DNA of 64,000 bases from PALSA-607 sp963737705 (GTDB lineage: Bacteria; Actinomycetota; Actinomycetes; Acidothermales; Acidothermaceae), in assembly GCA_963737705.1 (NCBI GenBank), contig CAVTTP010000006.1:124001-188000 (forward strand), given 5' to 3'. A program made the translations under genes and the position numbers. Every line of letters starts with the position of its first letter. Position 1 is the stretch's first letter. Below, piece by piece: positions 52,717-62,755 of the stretch. The notes under the pieces are model-generated. The model did not search any database. It saw nothing but the letters and a program-made list of their open reading frames with translations, and was not told the origin of the DNA.

Positions 52717-55700
52717 GTGCGGATCGACGTGCTCGGCCAGGTGTCCGTCAGCAATGGCGACGGTCTCGTTGGTGGCCAGGCATTGGGCGGCCGCCGAGCC
52801 CGTGTGGCGCTGGTCGCCCTCGCGCTGTCACAGCAGGCGATCCCCGCAGACCGGCTCGCCTCGATGATCTGGGCGGACGAACTCCCTGCAACTTGGCAGG
52901 TCGCGTTGCGCGGCGTCGTGCGCGGTCTGCGTACGGTGCTCGCCCCGATCGGCGGCGGCGATCAGCACGTCGTCGCCACCGCGCCGTCCGGATATCAGCT
53001 CGCTCCTGGCATCGAGGTCGACGTCCGGCTGGCCGAACTTGCGATCAGGCGGGCCGCCGAATTGCTGGCCGACGGACGAGCCGCCGCGGCGCTTGAGTTG
53101 GTCGAACCCGTCGCCGACCAGACCGGCGATCAACTGCTTCCAGGCGAGGACGCCGAGTGGCTGGGGCCGCACCGAACCGCGGCCGACGCGACGGCGGCCC
53201 GCGCACTCGAACTGACCGTCGAGGCGGCCGGCCGGGTCGGCGATCACCACACGGCGATCGCGGCGGCCCGCCGAGCCGTGACCAAGACCCCGCTCGATGA
53301 GCGCGCGCACCGTTCGCTGATCCGCGCGCTTGACGCCTCGGGCGATCGCGCGGGCGCCGTGCAGGCGTACGAGCAATGTCGCGCCGAGCTCGCCGAGCAA
53401 CTCGGCATCGACCCCGCCGCGGAGACCGTCGAGGTCTACCTCTCTGCATTGCGCGACCAGAGCGCGTCGTCGGCCGCCCGATTGCCCGTTATGACGTCGA
53501 CCTTCATCGCGCGCGACCGCGAGCTCGCACAACTCGACGCGGCCCTCTCGCAACCAGGTCTCGTCACCGTCGCCGGCCGCGGTGGCGTCGGCAAATCGCG
53601 CCTCGCGGTTCGTGTTGCGTCTGCTCGGCGTGACTTCGTCGGCGGCCGGTTGTGGGTATCCCTCGCACCGGTTGCTGAGGACGCCCTCGTCGCATCGACG
53701 GTCGCGTTGGAGGTTGGCGTCGCGCTTGGTACCGACGATGCAACCGCCGTGCTGGCCGAACATTTGGCGCCGCTCGGACGAGTCCTGCTCGTGCTCGACG
53801 GGTGCGAGATCGTCGTCGATGGCGTGGCCTCGTTGGCGAGCGCGCTGCTGGCAAGTTGTCCGCACCTCACGCTTGTGGTGACGAGTCGCGTGCCACTCTC
53901 ACTTGAGGGCGAGCGAGTCGTCACCGTCGAGCCGCTCGATGCACCAACGGGCGACGACCCGGCCGCATTGCTGGCAAGCGCGCAGGTGCGGATTCTTATC
54001 GATCGAGTGCATGACAGCGGTGGCGACCTGCAGGTCGATGAACGGCTCGCGCCGCACGTGGCCATGCTGCTCAGCCAATGCGGCGGCTTGCCGTTGGCAC
54101 TTGAACTGGTCGCGGCGCAACTGTCTGCGATGCCGGTCGGCGACTTGCTCGACCACCTGTCTGAAGTGCTCGTCGACGGGGAGGATCGGCTTCGTCGCGT
54201 CGTCCGCGGTAGCTATGCCTTGCTCGACGATGACGAAGCGGCGGTGTACCGGCGACTCGCGGTTCTCGACGGTCCGGTGGGATTGCCGTTGATCCGGGCG
54301 GTGGTGTCAGGAGGTCCGATCGCGCCGGTGCGCGTCGTCCGCATCTTGCGTGAACTCACTGCGCGCGGCCTGCTCGCCGTTGATCGCACGGGCGCGCGAT
54401 GGCGCTATCACCAGGACGACGATCTGCACCGGTTTGCACGCGAACTACTCGTCGAAGGTGGCGAGGAGAGCGCCGCGTTCGACCGACTCGCCGACGCAGT
54501 GCGGGCCGCGTTGCCCGACGACGCGCGCGTCTCGCCAGCTGGCTATCGGGAAGCGATCACCGACATGCTCGGCTCGATTCGCTCACTGTTCGGCGCGGCG
54601 ATGCAAGGCAGCACCAACCGCGACCGATGCCTCGAACTCGCCTTCCGCCTGCATCGCTACTGGGCCGGGGCGAACGTGGCCGAGGGACGTTATTGGCTCT
54701 CGCGATTGCTCGGCGACGGGGCAGAAAGCGAGTGGACCCCGTACGCCACTTACGCGATGGGGTATCTCGACTACTGGTCGGGTGACACCGCTAACGCGAT
54801 CAGCGAACTCGAGACCGTGGTGCGACTGCTTGAAGGTGTCGAGTCTCCGTACACCGCGCACTCGCTGATTTACCTCGCCGGGTTGCTCGACGATCTCGAC
54901 CGCGGCGCCGAAGCACTCGACTATGTGCGCCGCGCGATTGGCGCCGCGCAGCCCTTCAGTACTGACCTCCAGGTGACGGCCGCGATGGGCATGGGCAGCG
55001 TGCTCTCCGAACGCGGCGCACCCGAGGCGGCGCGATACGCGGCCGACGCGATCGCGTTGTGCAGGGCCGGCGGTTCGCTCGAACAGTTGGCCGCGGCGAT
55101 GCCAACAGCCGCGATGGTGTGTTACCAGGTAGGCGCGCTTGACGAATCGCGCGCATATGTCGCAGAGGCTCGTCCCATGCACGCCGACAGCCGCCGCATT
55201 GCGCGGGTCGTGCTGTTGTCGACGTCCGCCGGACTCTCTCTGGCCGACGGTGACCTCGACGCCGCGGTCGACTTCGGCGAAGCGGCCGACCACGAGGCGA
55301 CCGAGCTAGGCGTCGAACGGGAAGTGCCGCTGATCCGGTCGATTCTTGCGCGCGCGTTGCTTGCCAGGGGCGACGTCGCGGGTGCGGCGCAATGCGCGCT
55401 CGCCGCCCTCGACGCCGCGTTCTCCATCACTTTCGAGTTCCCCCTCGCGATCTGCCTCGAGACCGCCGCCCTCGTCTTGCGTGCCACCTCCAGTGCCGCC
55501 GGCGACCTCGCGACCCTCCTCGCCACTGCCGCCGTCATCAGGGAGCGAGGCGACCGGCCCGCTCCCGCGCCGCTCGCCGGTGCTGTCGTCGCGTTGCGCG
55601 CCGAATTGCGGAGCGAGCTTGTCGGCGTCGCGACCTTGAGCGCGGCGGACGGCGGTGGGCTCGCTGTCGCGCTGCTCTCCGCCGTGCCGCCCCGACCCGC

Positions 55701-55719
55701 CCCGCCTGGACACGAGTGA
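52717..55719 (+). CDS. AfsR/SARP-type transcriptional regulator with BTAD, NB-ARC and TPR
   Basis: This 1000-residue regulator has four parts. Residues about 1-90 form the winged helix (VRIDVLGQVSVSNGDG at the start, ADRLASMIWADELP). Residues about 95-240 are the BTAD helical domain (DERAHRSLIRALDASGDRAGAVQAYEQCRAEL in parts). From about 265 an NTPase follows with P-loop GRGGVGKSRLAV near 287 and LVLDGCE as Walker B. TPR-like repeats make up the C-terminal third. I chose GTG 52717, where the SARP fold begins. Targets are unknown; no biosynthetic cluster is in the window. Confidence 0.92.
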   Translation: MRIDVLGQVSVSNGDGLVGGQALGGRRARVALVALALSQQAIPADRLASMIWADELPATWQVALRGVVRGLRTVLAPIGGGDQHVVATAPSGYQLAPGIEVDVRLAELAIRRAAELLADGRAAAALELVEPVADQTGDQLLPGEDAEWLGPHRTAADATAARALELTVEAAGRVGDHHTAIAAARRAVTKTPLDERAHRSLIRALDASGDRAGAVQAYEQCRAELAEQLGIDPAAETVEVYLSALRDQSASSAARLPVMTSTFIARDRELAQLDAALSQPGLVTVAGRGGVGKSRLAVRVASARRDFVGGRLWVSLAPVAEDALVASTVALEVGVALGTDDATAVLAEHLAPLGRVLLVLDGCEIVVDGVASLASALLASCPHLTLVVTSRVPLSLEGERVVTVEPLDAPTGDDPAALLASAQVRILIDRVHDSGGDLQVDERLAPHVAMLLSQCGGLPLALELVAAQLSAMPVGDLLDHLSEVLVDGEDRLRRVVRGSYALLDDDEAAVYRRLAVLDGPVGLPLIRAVVSGGPIAPVRVVRILRELTARGLLAVDRTGARWRYHQDDDLHRFARELLVEGGEESAAFDRLADAVRAALPDDARVSPAGYREAITDMLGSIRSLFGAAMQGSTNRDRCLELAFRLHRYWAGANVAEGRYWLSRLLGDGAESEWTPYATYAMGYLDYWSGDTANAISELETVVRLLEGVESPYTAHSLIYLAGLLDDLDRGAEALDYVRRAIGAAQPFSTDLQVTAAMGMGSVLSERGAPEAARYAADAIALCRAGGSLEQLAAAMPTAAMVCYQVGALDESRAYVAEARPMHADSRRIARVVLLSTSAGLSLADGDLDAAVDFGEAADHEATELGVEREVPLIRSILARALLARGDVAGAAQCALAALDAAFSITFEFPLAICLETAALVLRATSSAAGDLATLLATAAVIRERGDRPAPAPLAGAVVALRAELRSELVGVATLSAADGGGLAVALLSAVPPRPAPPGHE

Positions 55720-55762
55720 CCTCCGAGCGCCGGTGTAACGGGCTCGCACTCCATCGCGTTCG

Positions 55763-55780
55763 CGTAACAGCCAGGTAATG
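55763..55780 (+). promoter_or_regulatory. Second SARP-like direct repeat downstream of the AfsR-like gene
   Basis: CGTAACA (55763-55769) and GGTAATG (55774-55780), again with 11-bp period, match the upstream site at most positions. It lies between convergent genes, so no obvious promoter is served. Confidence 0.4.
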
Positions 55781-55786
55781 GCGGCC

Positions 55787-57031
55787 TCAAACTCGACGTG
55801 GGCGAGCCACATCTACGAGGGCGATCGCGGCCAGCACCATCACCACGAGGCCGTACTCGCGCGCCGTCGTCAGCACGCCCAGGTGCTCGACAAGGAACCC
55901 TGCGCCGACTGCCGGCAGACCCATCGCGAGGTAGCACACAACGTAGATCGCGGAGAGCACGCCGGCCCGCTCGTGCATGGCAGCCAACGGCAAGACCGTC
56001 CGCAGCGCACCCTGGAATCCGGCACCGAAACCGATGCCCGCAATGGCGCTTCCAAAGAAGAATCCAGCCGCCGATGCGTGGGAGATGGCCACTAGCGTGA
56101 TTCCGACGCCGACCACCAACGACGAAGTCCCGAGCACCATGACTGCGCGCGCAGGCATGGTCCTGATGAGCAGCAGCGTGACTGCGGCGCTCGCAGCGAT
56201 GGTGAAGAGCGACAGCCCTCCGAGCACGACCGAGTTCGATCCGGTGACGACGTGCACGAGCGTCGGACCGAGCGAACCGTAAAAACCGGCAAGGGCCCAC
56301 ACGGCGACCAGAGCCGGTGCCACGAACAACAAAGGACGACGAGCAGCCGGCGGGACGGCGAGTTGTGGCCGCAGCGATGCAAGCGCGCCGGCTTTGGGAG
56401 TAGCCGTCTCACGCATCAGCGCCACACCGACACCCTGCAGCGCGAAGATTCCGATCAGCACCAGATAGACGAGATGCGTGGGCTCGGGCAAGAACTGCAC
56501 CAGTAGCGCGGATCCGAGCGCACCGGACGCCGTTCCCGAAACCGCCCCGACCCCGTTCGCGACGGTGCCCTTTGCGCGGTCGATGTCGAGCAGACCGGCA
56601 CCGAGCGCACCGAGCGCAGCACCTGTCGAGAGACCCTGGACGATGCGCGCGACGAGCAACGTCGTCACGCTTCCCGCGGTCGTGAAGACGACCAGCGAGG
56701 CAACTTGGGTCGCCAGCGCCGCGAGCAGCACCGGTCGGCGTCCGATGTGGTCGGAGAGTGAGCCGACCGTGAGCAGCGCGCCCAGCACTGCCAGCGCGTA
56801 CACGCCGAAGACCACCGTGATGGCGATCGGCGAGAAGCCCCACTCGCTCTGGTAGACGCGATACAGCGGCGTCGGCGCGCTCGACGCCCCGAGCAGCGAC
56901 ACCAGCATCGAGACCTGCAGGGAGAACGCGACCGACTTCGGCAGCCGGTAGTTGCGCCGAGCCGAACGCCGCCCCTCTGTGGGGATGCCGTCGGGCCGGG
57001 TGGTCGCCGGCGTTTCAGTCAGAGTTGCCAT
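55787..57031 (-). CDS. MFS transporter, drug-efflux type
   Basis: This 414-residue protein has about 12 membrane helices. It has the MFS motif VGSLSDHIGRRPVLL near 95 and ARIVQGLSTGAALGALGAG near 130. It is divergent from a TetR repressor across a 104-bp gap containing two palindromes, so it is probably a TetR-repressed exporter induced by its substrate. The substrate is unknown. Confidence 0.9.
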   Translation of the reverse strand: MATLTETPATTRPDGIPTEGRRSARRNYRLPKSVAFSLQVSMLVSLLGASSAPTPLYRVYQSEWGFSPIAITVVFGVYALAVLGALLTVGSLSDHIGRRPVLLAALATQVASLVVFTTAGSVTTLLVARIVQGLSTGAALGALGAGLLDIDRAKGTVANGVGAVSGTASGALGSALLVQFLPEPTHLVYLVLIGIFALQGVGVALMRETATPKAGALASLRPQLAVPPAARRPLLFVAPALVAVWALAGFYGSLGPTLVHVVTGSNSVVLGGLSLFTIAASAAVTLLLIRTMPARAVMVLGTSSLVVGVGITLVAISHASAAGFFFGSAIAGIGFGAGFQGALRTVLPLAAMHERAGVLSAIYVVCYLAMGLPAVGAGFLVEHLGVLTTAREYGLVVMVLAAIALVDVARPRRV

Positions 57032-57082
57032 CGGAGCTTCTTTCGCCTGCGGGATGGTGTCCTGGTCCCGCGTACTGATTAG

Positions 57083-57123
57083 ACAGGTCTGTACAGGGAG
57101 TGACAGTAGACAGATCGGTCTGT
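57083..57123. promoter_or_regulatory. Two TetR operator palindromes
   Basis: ACAGGTCTGT (57083-57092) and ACAGATCGGTCTGT (57110-57123; arms ACAGA/TCTGT) lie between the divergent MFS and tetR genes. Each is flanked by TAGA or TTAGA, 27 bp apart. They are positioned to repress both promoters. Confidence 0.8.
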
Positions 57124-57135
57124 TATTGTCAAGTC

Positions 57136-57759
57136 ATGGCTGCAACAACGACCCCCAGCGCGACGGTTCGCACGACTGTGACGACCGCCGCCCCCCGCAG
57201 TTCCGACCGGATCTCGGCCCGCGACCGGCTACTCGCCGCAGCCGACGAGCTGTTCTACGAAGAGGGCGTCCATACGGTCGGCATCGACCGCATCATCGAG
57301 CGCGCCGGCGTCGCGAAGGCGTCGCTCTACAACACATTCGGTAGCAAGGACGAACTCGTCCGCGCCTACCTCGAAGGCCGCCACGCCGCACGGCAGGCAC
57401 GAGTGACCCGCTTCATCGAGCGTTACTCGACCCCTCGTGAACGCCTCCTCGGAGTCTTCGACGGCCTCGCCAGCTTTGTCGCCGAGCCTGGCTTTCGAGG
57501 TTGCGCGTTCGTCAACGCCAGCGCCGAGAGCCTTCCGGGCGGTGCGGTCGAAATGGTGAGTGACGAGTCGAGGGCCTGGACGCGTGCACTGTTCACCGAA
57601 CTGGCAACGGCAGCAGGAGTCGTCGACGCGAGCAGGCTCGCCGCCCAACTGGTGCTGCTCTACGACGGAGCAATGGTCGGCGCCCGAATGGACCGAACTC
57701 CGGCTACCGCTCTCGCGGCTCGCGCCGTTGCCGAAACCCTGCTCGACGCCGCTCTCTAA
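57136..57759 (+). CDS. TetR/AcrR family repressor
   Basis: This 207-residue protein has a helix-turn-helix at about 30-75: LLAAADELFYEEGVHTVGID, then RIIERAGVAKASLYNTFGSKDELV. The ligand domain contains GFRGCAFVNASAE. It should repress itself and the divergent MFS gene through the two palindromes. I used ATG 57136; the frame extends to 57100 through the operator. Confidence 0.93.
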   Translation: MAATTTPSATVRTTVTTAAPRSSDRISARDRLLAAADELFYEEGVHTVGIDRIIERAGVAKASLYNTFGSKDELVRAYLEGRHAARQARVTRFIERYSTPRERLLGVFDGLASFVAEPGFRGCAFVNASAESLPGGAVEMVSDESRAWTRALFTELATAAGVVDASRLAAQLVLLYDGAMVGARMDRTPATALAARAVAETLLDAAL

Positions 57760-57887
57760 CGACGACAGCGTGGTAATTCCGACCGCAAGTTCGGCTGGGT
57801 CGATTCCGACAAAGTGCCGATGACTGGCACCGCTCCCACCTACAGTGATATTCCAGGTCAGGGCGTTGCACCAACACGGGGGATCAT

Positions 57888-60800
57888 GTGTCGTCGGCCA
57901 CGCAGGCAAGCTTTGTGCGCCCTGAAGGGCGTCCGCTGTCGGGTTTTAGGCGCCAACTGAAGCGGATCAGCACTGCGGCAGCCGTATTGCTCGCCGTGCC
58001 ATTGGCCGTGGTGGGTGCGTCCGCGCCGGCAGCTCACGCAAGCGCCTCGAACGACGTGTACTACGTGACAGCACCCGCGACGGCTTCGGTCGGCGACGGC
58101 ATTTACGTTTCCCTACAGGTGGGGATGAGCCCCGTAGGTGGTCCGCCAGACACCTTCTACACGGGCACCGTGCACGTCTCGACCACTGACTCGGCTGCGT
58201 TCACGCCGGCCGACACATGGGTGCCGTCGCGCGACCAGGGCAAGGTCGACATCGGCCCGATCATGTTCAAGACTGCCGGGGCGCAGACGATTACCGTGAC
58301 CGACGACGCCTACCCGGCGCTGAACGGTTCGGCTGTCGTTGACGTTGTGCAGCCAGGGCCGGTAACCGGATTCGAGATCGGCGCCGTTGCCAACTACGCA
58401 TTCACCGACGAGCTCGCCACGAACGCGGTCAGCGACATCGCGATCGTGCCCGTCGACGCGACGGGAAATGTCGTACCCACGTATCGCGGAACGGTTCATC
58501 TGAGTTCAACTGACCCGAGCGCGCAACTGCCGGTCGACTACACCTTCACCGCCAGCGACGACCAGCCGTTCGTCGGCGAGGCTCGGTTCGGCAGCGCGGG
58601 AGTGCAAACCATCACAGCGACCGACACCGCGAATTCTGCGATCACGTCGTCGACCGATGTCGATGTCATCGATCCTGGTCCGGCGGCATACATGACGGGA
58701 TCAATGACCGTCGAGCCCGCTGTTGGCGGAACATCTGTCGGCTCGAACGGCACAGGGCGAATGCTCGTGACGGTGTGGGACGCAGACGGCGTGCAGGACA
58801 CGAACTACCGCGGCACGTTGCATTTTCTGGGCATCGGCTCCGGCGTGACGGTGCCGCCCGACTACACGTTCACCGCGCAAGACGCCGGCAAAGCGGTCTT
58901 TGCGATCGGCTTCTCGGGTACGACCACACTCGGTGTACAGGCGAATGACACTGCCAGCTCCATGTTTGCCCAAGCCTTTGCGTGGGTCCCGCCGAGCACA
59001 GGGAATGGCGCGGCGACCCAGTTGATCCTTGCCCCTGGCGGCCGCGCTTCGGTCGGCGTGCCGACCTACCAGTACGTCGAGGCTGACTCGACGAGCGGCG
59101 GCCTGGATCCGACGTTCCAGGACATGCTCAATGTGACGACCACGGATCCTGCGTCTGTGCACCCGGCTACGTATCCCGCCGAGGACGGATCCGCCGTCGT
59201 CCCGATCACATTCAAGACGCCCGGTCGGCAGGTCGTGACGCTGACCGACCCCTCGACCGGATGGACGGTGAGCACCGCGTACACGGTCGTCGCCCCCGGC
59301 CCGACCACAGCATTCGCCGTCAGCCTGGACGACGAACGGTTGGTCACGGGCGATGACATCGACCCGAATCTGGCGAGCGTGGTGCCGGGCGTCTCAAGCG
59401 ATCTGTACATCGAACCCGTTGACGCCAACGGCGATCCGACACCGTCGTACACGGGAGCGGTTCACGTCAGCTCCTCGGATACGGCCGCCACACTGCCGGC
59501 CGACGCGACCGTCAGTGACAACCCCGGCGATGGCGGAACCGACATCGGATCCGTGGTGGCAGCGACCACCGGAACGCAGCGCGTCACGGTGACGGACGTG
59601 TCCAATCCGTCGATTCACGGCAGCGCCACGATGGAGGTCTTGCAGGCCGGCCCCGCCGCGTACCTCGCCGCAACCGTCGCGGACGGCGGCGAGAACTACG
59701 GCACTGTGTCGCTGGGCAGTGCAGCAGCTGTGGGAGTCGTTGCCACCGACGCTGAGGGTTTCCCGGTGCCCTCCTACCAGGGAACGGTCACTGTCAGCAG
59801 CTCCGACGCTCTTGCGCAACTTCCGCCGTCCGTCGTCGTCTCCGGTCAACACGAGGGCGGGGCAATCGCCCAGCCGCTCGTGTTCGGAACGACCGGCGTG
59901 CAGTCGGTATCGGTGACCGACGGGACGTTGCACGGCGCCACAAGTGCGAACGTGCTCACTGCCGGCCCGGCAACGCACCTTCGTGTCGACGGGCCGGCGC
60001 AAGTAGCTCCGGGGGCGCCGTTCAGCGTCTCGGTCGAAGCGCTCGATGCGCACAACGACCTCGCACCCACTTACACCGGAACTGTCCACTTCACCTCGAC
60101 AGCTGCAGTGGCCACGATGCCGGCCAACGCGGCTTTCACAACCGGCGGCCGCGGGCAACTCACTGTCGCTGGCACCAAACTGACCAGCCTTGGTTTCCAG
60201 ACAATCTCTGCAACTGACACGGCCCACGCATCCATTGCAGGCTCACTCGTCACAGATGTCGTCACGGTCCCAACCGGCGGGGGAACCGGCGGCGGCGGAA
60301 CCGGCGGCGGCGGAACCGGCGGCGGCGGAACCGGCGGCGGCGGAACCGGCGGCGGCGGAACCGGCGGCGGTACTGGCGGTGGTGGCGGAGTTCTCAGCGG
60401 CAGCCCGGTCGCCGATCGGCTCGCCGGTCCCGACCGTTACTCCACGGCTGTGGCAACGAGCCGCGCGGAGTTCCCGAACGGTGGCGCATCCGCCGTCGTC
60501 CTCGCCCGTGGAGACGACTACCCCGACGCCTTGGTCGGTGCTCCGCTTGCTGCGGCCAAGAACGCTCCGTTGTTGCTGACCTCCGGTGCGAGCCTGCCGT
60601 CGGTGACGAAGACAGAACTCCAACGCGTGCTAGCGGCCGGGGGCACTGTGTACGTGCTCGGTGGCACCTCAGCGATTCCGTCATCGGTCGAAACGGAGCT
60701 GACAACGCTGGGCTATCACGTCGTGCGGTTGTCGGGTACCGATCGGTTCGCGACTGCTGTTGCGGTGGCGAACGAGCTCGGTGATCCAAGCACCGTGCTG

Positions 60801-61283
60801 TTGGCGTCGGGCATCAACTACCCCGATGCGCTGGCTGCCGGCCCAGCCGCCAGTCACATCGCAGGCGCCGTGCTCCTGACCAATGGCAAGACGATGCCGG
60901 GGGCGACTGCGACATATTTGAGTGCGCATCCTGGCAGCACGTACGCCATCGGCGGTCCGGCCGCCGCGGCCGATCCGGCCGCGTCGGCAATCGTTGGCGC
61001 CGACCGCTACGCAACGGCAGCAGCCGTTGCAACGAAGTTCTTCACTGCGCCGACCATCGTCGGGTTCGCGACGGGATCCAACTTCCCGGACGCCCTCGCA
61101 GGTGGGGCGTTGCTAGCGAAGGAAGGCGCTCCGTTGCTGCTCGCGACCGCCAGCGGCCTGTCGACGCCGACCGCGACCTACCTCACGTCCGTCAAGTCGT
61201 CAGTCGGTACGGCACAGTTGTTCGGTGGCGACACCGTCATATCCGCCGCGGCCTCGACCGCGATCACCACTGCACTGAACTAA
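57888..61283 (+). CDS. Secreted surface protein with Ig-like repeats and three cell-wall-binding repeats
   Basis: This 1131-residue exported protein starts at GTG 57888 after GGGGGATC. A signal peptide (about 25-53) ends AAHASAS. About seven beta-rich modules of 100 residues follow (to about 790), each with a TYxGTVHxSSTD-like strand and an Ixx-TDTxxxxI end. A (GGGGT)-type linker (about 798-835) leads to three CWB2 modules (about 845-1131) with DRYSTAVA, DRFATAVAVA and DRYATAAAVA starts. The last part attaches it to wall polymers; the Ig-like stalk probably presents adhesive or enzymatic surfaces, though no enzyme domain is seen. Confidence 0.92.
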   Translation: MSSATQASFVRPEGRPLSGFRRQLKRISTAAAVLLAVPLAVVGASAPAAHASASNDVYYVTAPATASVGDGIYVSLQVGMSPVGGPPDTFYTGTVHVSTTDSAAFTPADTWVPSRDQGKVDIGPIMFKTAGAQTITVTDDAYPALNGSAVVDVVQPGPVTGFEIGAVANYAFTDELATNAVSDIAIVPVDATGNVVPTYRGTVHLSSTDPSAQLPVDYTFTASDDQPFVGEARFGSAGVQTITATDTANSAITSSTDVDVIDPGPAAYMTGSMTVEPAVGGTSVGSNGTGRMLVTVWDADGVQDTNYRGTLHFLGIGSGVTVPPDYTFTAQDAGKAVFAIGFSGTTTLGVQANDTASSMFAQAFAWVPPSTGNGAATQLILAPGGRASVGVPTYQYVEADSTSGGLDPTFQDMLNVTTTDPASVHPATYPAEDGSAVVPITFKTPGRQVVTLTDPSTGWTVSTAYTVVAPGPTTAFAVSLDDERLVTGDDIDPNLASVVPGVSSDLYIEPVDANGDPTPSYTGAVHVSSSDTAATLPADATVSDNPGDGGTDIGSVVAATTGTQRVTVTDVSNPSIHGSATMEVLQAGPAAYLAATVADGGENYGTVSLGSAAAVGVVATDAEGFPVPSYQGTVTVSSSDALAQLPPSVVVSGQHEGGAIAQPLVFGTTGVQSVSVTDGTLHGATSANVLTAGPATHLRVDGPAQVAPGAPFSVSVEALDAHNDLAPTYTGTVHFTSTAAVATMPANAAFTTGGRGQLTVAGTKLTSLGFQTISATDTAHASIAGSLVTDVVTVPTGGGTGGGGTGGGGTGGGGTGGGGTGGGGTGGGTGGGGGVLSGSPVADRLAGPDRYSTAVATSRAEFPNGGASAVVLARGDDYPDALVGAPLAAAKNAPLLLTSGASLPSVTKTELQRVLAAGGTVYVLGGTSAIPSSVETELTTLGYHVVRLSGTDRFATAVAVANELGDPSTVLLASGINYPDALAAGPAASHIAGAVLLTNGKTMPGATATYLSAHPGSTYAIGGPAAAADPAASAIVGADRYATAAAVATKFFTAPTIVGFATGSNFPDALAGGALLAKEGAPLLLATASGLSTPTATYLTSVKSSVGTAQLFGGDTVISAAASTAITTALN
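60285..60390 (+). repeat. 15-bp GC-rich repeats encoding the Gly-Thr linker
   Basis: The unit ACCGGCGGCGGCGGA is repeated about six times without change, then degenerates. It encodes GGGGT units. Such arrays change length easily by slippage. Confidence 0.9.
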
Positions 61284-61318
61284 GCCCGCGCTGAACTAAG
61301 CCCGCGCTGAACTGAGCC
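61275..61318. repeat. 16-bp tandem duplication across the stop of the surface protein gene
   Basis: CTGAACTAAGCCCGCG occurs at 61275-61290 and 61291-61306, with a partial third copy. The first copy contains the last codons and the TAA of the gene. Confidence 0.9.
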
Positions 61319-61323
61319 GGCCG

Positions 61324-62682
61324 TTACGAGAGCAACGTTGGGGAAGCCCGTGCGACCAACGGTGCGATGACCGGCGCCACGACGACTCCGTCGCGGCCCG
61401 TGGCCTTTGCTCCGTACAGCGCGCGGTCGGCCCGCTGCAACAGTTGCTCGGCGTCGAGGTCGGACTCCTGCATGTGCGCGACGCCAAAGCTCGCCGTCAC
61501 ATGAACGTCTGGACCGACGAAGTCCAGCGTGCGCAACGCGGTGCGCAGCCGCTCGGCCACGATGCGCGCGTCGTCATCACTTGCGTCCGGAAGCAGCACC
61601 AGGAATTCCTCGCCGCCGATGCGGGCGACCATGTCACTTGGTCGGATCGCGGTGCGAACCGCGAGGCCGACAGCCCGCAGTACCGAGTCGCCGGCAGCGT
61701 GGCCGTGTTCGTCGTTGATCCGCTTGAAGAAGTCGAGGTCGAACGCCACCAGCGCCAACTCGGTGTGCATCCGGCGGCCGCGAGCGAACATCGCGTTCAG
61801 TGAATCTTGAGCACTGCGGCGGTTGGGCAACCCGGTGAGGTGGTCGTAGGCAGCGTTGAACTCGGCGGTCGCTTTGAGTCGCCGGAATGACGCGAGCATC
61901 GCGGCCAATACGACGCCCGCCGACAGCATGCCTAGCGTGCGCCCGGCGTACCAGCCGAAGCTGTAGCGCAAATGTGAGTTATAGCTGATCACGAGGTCGC
62001 AGAGGCAGCCGACGATCGCGACGACTGCCCAGCGCTCAGGTCCTGTCGCACCACGGATACCTCGCACGCAGAAGAACAAGCTGATCAAGATCAACGGCAG
62101 GCCGACAGGCCCAGTGACCCGAGCCATTTGCGTGGTGTCGAGGCCACGGATGAGCACGGGTAGCCGGTGCGCGTTCGCCGCGAACGTGGCGATCGTCGCC
62201 AACCCGACTGCGATGGTCGCTACGGCAGCACCCGCCAGCAGTCGCCGCCTCATCGGGTACGCGGTCTCATTGGCGTTGGGTCCAAGCCACGGACCCCAAG
62301 CGGCCCCGAGAAGCACCGGGAATCCGGCGTGCCAACACATGAACATGTACGGAGCCATCGACACCGTGACCGCGAGTGGCGGATGGCTGGAGATAACTCC
62401 GGGGAACGCGAACGCATACGCACCCATAAGCAGGAGCGACCACAAGTACGCGCACGCCATGACGAGATACCGGCGATCCCCGGTATCGAGGAAGTTTCCG
62501 GCCAGCAGCCACGCAGTCAGAACGTCGAAGCAGGCGGCAGCCGAAAGCGTCATCGGCAGGAAGCTCAGCCCGGGGCCGAGATACCGACCGCCGAACGGCA
62601 GGAGCGCAAGGGTCACGGCAACAACGGCAGCAGACGCGAGCAGCGGGGCAGGCTGCGTCGCGCGAGTTCCGGGGCGACCCAT
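61324..62682 (-). CDS. Diguanylate cyclase with N-terminal MASE-like membrane domain
   Basis: This 452-residue protein has about eight hydrophobic segments to residue 270, then a GGDEF domain with DHLTGLPNRRSAQDSL, an RPSD inhibitory site and RIGGEEFLVLLPDA. The active site is of the GGEEF type and looks competent. It should make c-di-GMP at the membrane; the signal is unknown. It converges on the surface-protein gene. Confidence 0.92.
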   Translation of the reverse strand: MGRPGTRATQPAPLLASAAVVAVTLALLPFGGRYLGPGLSFLPMTLSAAACFDVLTAWLLAGNFLDTGDRRYLVMACAYLWSLLLMGAYAFAFPGVISSHPPLAVTVSMAPYMFMCWHAGFPVLLGAAWGPWLGPNANETAYPMRRRLLAGAAVATIAVGLATIATFAANAHRLPVLIRGLDTTQMARVTGPVGLPLILISLFFCVRGIRGATGPERWAVVAIVGCLCDLVISYNSHLRYSFGWYAGRTLGMLSAGVVLAAMLASFRRLKATAEFNAAYDHLTGLPNRRSAQDSLNAMFARGRRMHTELALVAFDLDFFKRINDEHGHAAGDSVLRAVGLAVRTAIRPSDMVARIGGEEFLVLLPDASDDDARIVAERLRTALRTLDFVGPDVHVTASFGVAHMQESDLDAEQLLQRADRALYGAKATGRDGVVVAPVIAPLVARASPTLLS

Positions 62683-62755
62683 GAATCTCTTATCGGCGAA
62701 CGAAGCCGCCTCAAAAGGATAAATTTCGCCGCGTCGGGTCGGGGGCCAGGAGGGC

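Noticed and set aside
57760..57887. Riboswitch (for example cyclic-di-AMP type) ahead of the surface protein
   Set aside because: The gap is only 128 bp. I see a small CCGACC...GGTCGG-like stem but none of the conserved riboswitch core motifs.
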